Part shown: piece by piece, positions 5,401 through 7,160 of the stretch
Numbering within the stretch: the first letter of the stretch is position 1
How the letters are laid out: every line of letters starts with the position of its first letter
Assembly: GCA_016278435.1 (NCBI GenBank)
Contig: JADQBU010000375.1
Span: 1-7,160 of the forward strand
Length of the DNA: 7,160 bases
Reading direction: 5' to 3'
Source of the DNA: Halanaerobiales bacterium
GTDB lineage: Bacteria; Bacillota; Halanaerobiia; Halanaerobiales; JADQBU01
Position numbers and translations under genes: made by a program
Notes under the pieces: generated by a model
The model's input: the letters and a program-made list of their open reading frames with translations, nothing else
What the model was told of the DNA's origin: nothing
Databases searched by the model: none

Positions 5401-7035
5401 CTATTTTACAGGATGAAGATTTCTATAAGTCTCGGTTGTATAGGTGTTTACTACCAGACCACCTGTAGGTATCTGGGTCCAGCCGGCAAAACGATCAGTT
5501 CTGTAAGCCTGCAGGTCAGGACCATACCAGAGAACGATATAAGGAGCATCCCGGTAAGCTATACTCTGCATTTTATAGACAATTTCCTGTCTCTTTTCCC
5601 GGTCCAGCATTATTTTCTGCTTATCAAAGAGTTTATCATATTCTGGATTGGTATAGAAAGTATCACTCCAGGACATAATTTGATCTGTAGTTAACACACT
5701 TAACATCAGATTGGGATCAAATTCAACATACCAGCCCCAGATATACATATCAAAATCTGATTCATATATCTTATCGGTCAGGGTACCGGAGTCCATAGAC
5801 TCGGTCCTGATATTTATGCCGATTTCTTTAAACCATTCCTGCATGACCCGGGCGGCCTTGATGGTTTCAGAGCGTTCTGACCGCAGGAACATACGGAAAT
5901 CAAGGGGCTGACCATCTTTAGATTCCCTGATTCCGTCTCCATCTCTATCAACATACCCTGCTTCTTTAAGCATGGCAGCAGCTTTATCCAGATTAAATCC
6001 CCTCATATCTTCCTCAGGAATCTTCAGATGCCAGAAATCAAGCACCGGTGGGATGATCACTGAACCCTTTGTAGCATAACCACCGGTAGCAACATTTACA
6101 ATATAATCACGGTTAATAGCATATTCCATAGCTCGCCTGATAACCGGGTCAAGTAAGAGTTTATTACCCTTGGAATCCGGGTCCTGCCAGCAGTTAAAAT
6201 TAATTGAAGTGAAGTTGGCAGACTTGGCATTGATTGATTTAATATCTGGATAATTTTCCAGGGTCCTGAAATGGTTAGCAGGAACCTGAGTGACCACATC
6301 AATCTCTCCCAGCTTCAGGGATTCGACCATGGTGCTGGAATTACCGAACTGCATGAATATAATTTCATCTACTTCCGGAGTCCCACGGAAATAATCTTCA
6401 TTGGCCTCCATTCTTACATATTGACCCTTCTTCTGTTCAACAACCCTGAAAGCACCGGTACCGACCGGATTCTCGTTTTTGAAGGTTGTTGAAGCTGTTT
6501 CCGGATCGATATCTTCCCAGACATGTTTGGGAAGTATGTAGACATAAATCTGGGGCATCCAGGCGATTGGGTCTGAAAGTGTAATCTCAACCGTATAATC
6601 ATCAATTATCTTGATATCTTCCATAGCCGAAACATAATCTTTGAAATATCCCAGATTATTATCTCTGATATATTCAAATGTAAACTTAACATCCTCAGCC
6701 GTAAATTTCTCTCCATCCTGCCATTTTACATCATCTCTTAAATAGAATGTCCAGACCTTACCATCATCGGAGACCTCCCATTCTTTAGCAAGAGCAGGTG
6801 CCACATTCAGATTTTCATCCCAGGTGATTAACTTATCATAGTTTAAGTTATAAACCTCATAAGCAGCAGCAGACCAACCAATCATCGGATTTAAACTCTC
6901 TACTTCCTCCAGCAGTCCTACACGGAGCACATTCTTTTCAGCAGCCTTTGTCGTGACAGTCAAAGAGAATAATCCCAGCAAGAGAGAACCCAGGACAATC
7001 AGTATCATCAACTTACCATTAAACCTTCTACTCAT
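5401..7035 (-). CDS. Secreted peptide-binding protein of the ABC transporter (solute-binding family 5)
   Basis: The extracytoplasmic receptor that captures peptides and delivers them to the permease pair; 544 residues, typical for DppA/OppA-like proteins. The N-terminus is a signal peptide: basic MSRRFNGK, a hydrophobic core at about 9-27, and a likely cleavage near residues 31-32 (TKA-AEK). There is no cysteine there, so no lipoprotein anchor. The mature protein shows the family-5 pattern: LRVGLLEEVESLNP (37-50), LAKEWEVSDDGKVWTFYLRD (82-101), VKWQDGEKFTAEDVKFTFEY (103-122), the NPVGTGAFRV segment (189-198), RRAMEYAINRD (300-310), and the common DRDGDGIRE loop (363-371). The only cysteine is Cys282. 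The ATG is 6 nt after AAGGAGGT. It is the first gene of the operon visible here, with an AT-rich leader upstream. The ligand could be a di-, oligo- or murein peptide; the downstream LD-peptidase genes favour peptides with D-residues. Confidence 0.94.
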   Translation of the reverse strand: MSRRFNGKLMILIVLGSLLLGLFSLTVTTKAAEKNVLRVGLLEEVESLNPMIGWSAAAYEVYNLNYDKLITWDENLNVAPALAKEWEVSDDGKVWTFYLRDDVKWQDGEKFTAEDVKFTFEYIRDNNLGYFKDYVSAMEDIKIIDDYTVEITLSDPIAWMPQIYVYILPKHVWEDIDPETASTTFKNENPVGTGAFRVVEQKKGQYVRMEANEDYFRGTPEVDEIIFMQFGNSSTMVESLKLGEIDVVTQVPANHFRTLENYPDIKSINAKSANFTSINFNCWQDPDSKGNKLLLDPVIRRAMEYAINRDYIVNVATGGYATKGSVIIPPVLDFWHLKIPEEDMRGFNLDKAAAMLKEAGYVDRDGDGIRESKDGQPLDFRMFLRSERSETIKAARVMQEWFKEIGINIRTESMDSGTLTDKIYESDFDMYIWGWYVEFDPNLMLSVLTTDQIMSWSDTFYTNPEYDKLFDKQKIMLDREKRQEIVYKMQSIAYRDAPYIVLWYGPDLQAYRTDRFAGWTQIPTGGLVVNTYTTETYRNLHPVK

Positions 7036-7160
7036 TTAACTACCTCCTTGTGTTTTTTAATCCTTAAACCTGTCCTGACCAGAAATTCCTTGCAATATTC
7101 TTGGCAATTTTCTTATATGTAATTAAAATTAAAATATTATAAATATTTATTTTAAAAATA
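7036..7160 (-). promoter_or_regulatory. Leader and probable promoter region of the operon
   Basis: This 125-nt region before the binding-protein gene has no ORF on either strand. It ends in a strong ribosome site (AAGGAGGT at 7042-7049). Its distal third is very AT-rich and contains a TATAAT at 7136-7141 and a TATAAG at 7111-7116 that could be -10 elements. A matching -35 for the first would lie at or past the window edge, and the second has no good -35. A promoter here is likely from gene order, but its exact position cannot be fixed. Confidence 0.4.

Noticed and set aside
5359..5694. Plus-strand open frame of about 111 codons across the hairpin spacer and the binding-protein 3' end
   Set aside because: Most of it is antisense to a well-supported family-5 binding protein, and its translation resembles no family.
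5921..5949. EF-hand-like DRDGDGIRE loop as a specific calcium sensor
   Set aside because: This loop is common in family-5 peptide-binding proteins and gives no evidence of special regulation.
6096..6605. Two minus-strand open frames within the binding-protein gene
   Set aside because: They are out-of-frame readings of an intact 544-codon gene with no motifs of their own.
7090..7107. TTGC-N10-GCAA inverted repeat in the leader as an operator
   Set aside because: Only 4-base arms; too short to separate from chance without comparison to relatives.

Overview
The window is one stretch of a single minus-strand operon. It has no mobile elements, tRNA or rRNA genes, or CRISPR arrays. Read in the direction of transcription (right to left), the order is: an AT-rich leader (about 7036-7160); a secreted family-5 peptide-binding protein; two membrane permeases (DppB and DppC type); two ABC ATPases (DppD and DppF type); an LD-carboxypeptidase of peptidase family S66 (LdcA type); and the first 140 codons of a membrane-dipeptidase-like metallopeptidase (family M19), which runs off the left edge.

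The first five genes make a complete dipeptide/oligopeptide ABC importer. The last two encode cytoplasmic peptidases known for unusual L,D peptide bonds. Together they suggest uptake and breakdown of peptides containing D-amino acids, most plausibly cell-wall (murein) peptides. LD-carboxypeptidase would remove the terminal D-Ala of a tetrapeptide, and the M19 enzyme could split an L-Xaa-D-Xaa dipeptide such as L-Ala-D-Glu. The layout recalls the Bacillus subtilis dpp-ykf cluster, where a peptide transporter is followed by an LD-carboxypeptidase and other murein-peptide enzymes. Here an M19 dipeptidase sits where other enzymes occur in ykf. The substrate is inferred, not proven.

The genes are tightly packed: an 8-nt overlap, a 4-nt ATGA overlap, and gaps of 15, 22 and 43 nt. 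The one exception is a 122-nt spacer between the binding-protein gene and the first permease. That spacer holds a 13-bp hairpin, which probably helps make the binding protein in excess over the membrane components. Starts include one TTG and one GTG, each chosen by a clear Shine-Dalgarno sequence.

Organism: strong AAGGAGG-type ribosome sites, non-ATG starts, moderate GC content (mid-40s percent by eye) and the protein types suggest a Firmicutes-like bacterium. The binding protein has an ordinary signal peptide without a lipobox cysteine. That is unusual for a single-membrane Firmicute and would fit a two-membrane (diderm) lineage such as Halanaerobiales. This placement is a low-confidence inference.

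No radically new system is visible. The points most worth a second look are the transporter/LD-peptidase/M19 combination, the intergenic hairpin, the missing lipobox, and the altered motif residues in the LD-carboxypeptidase.
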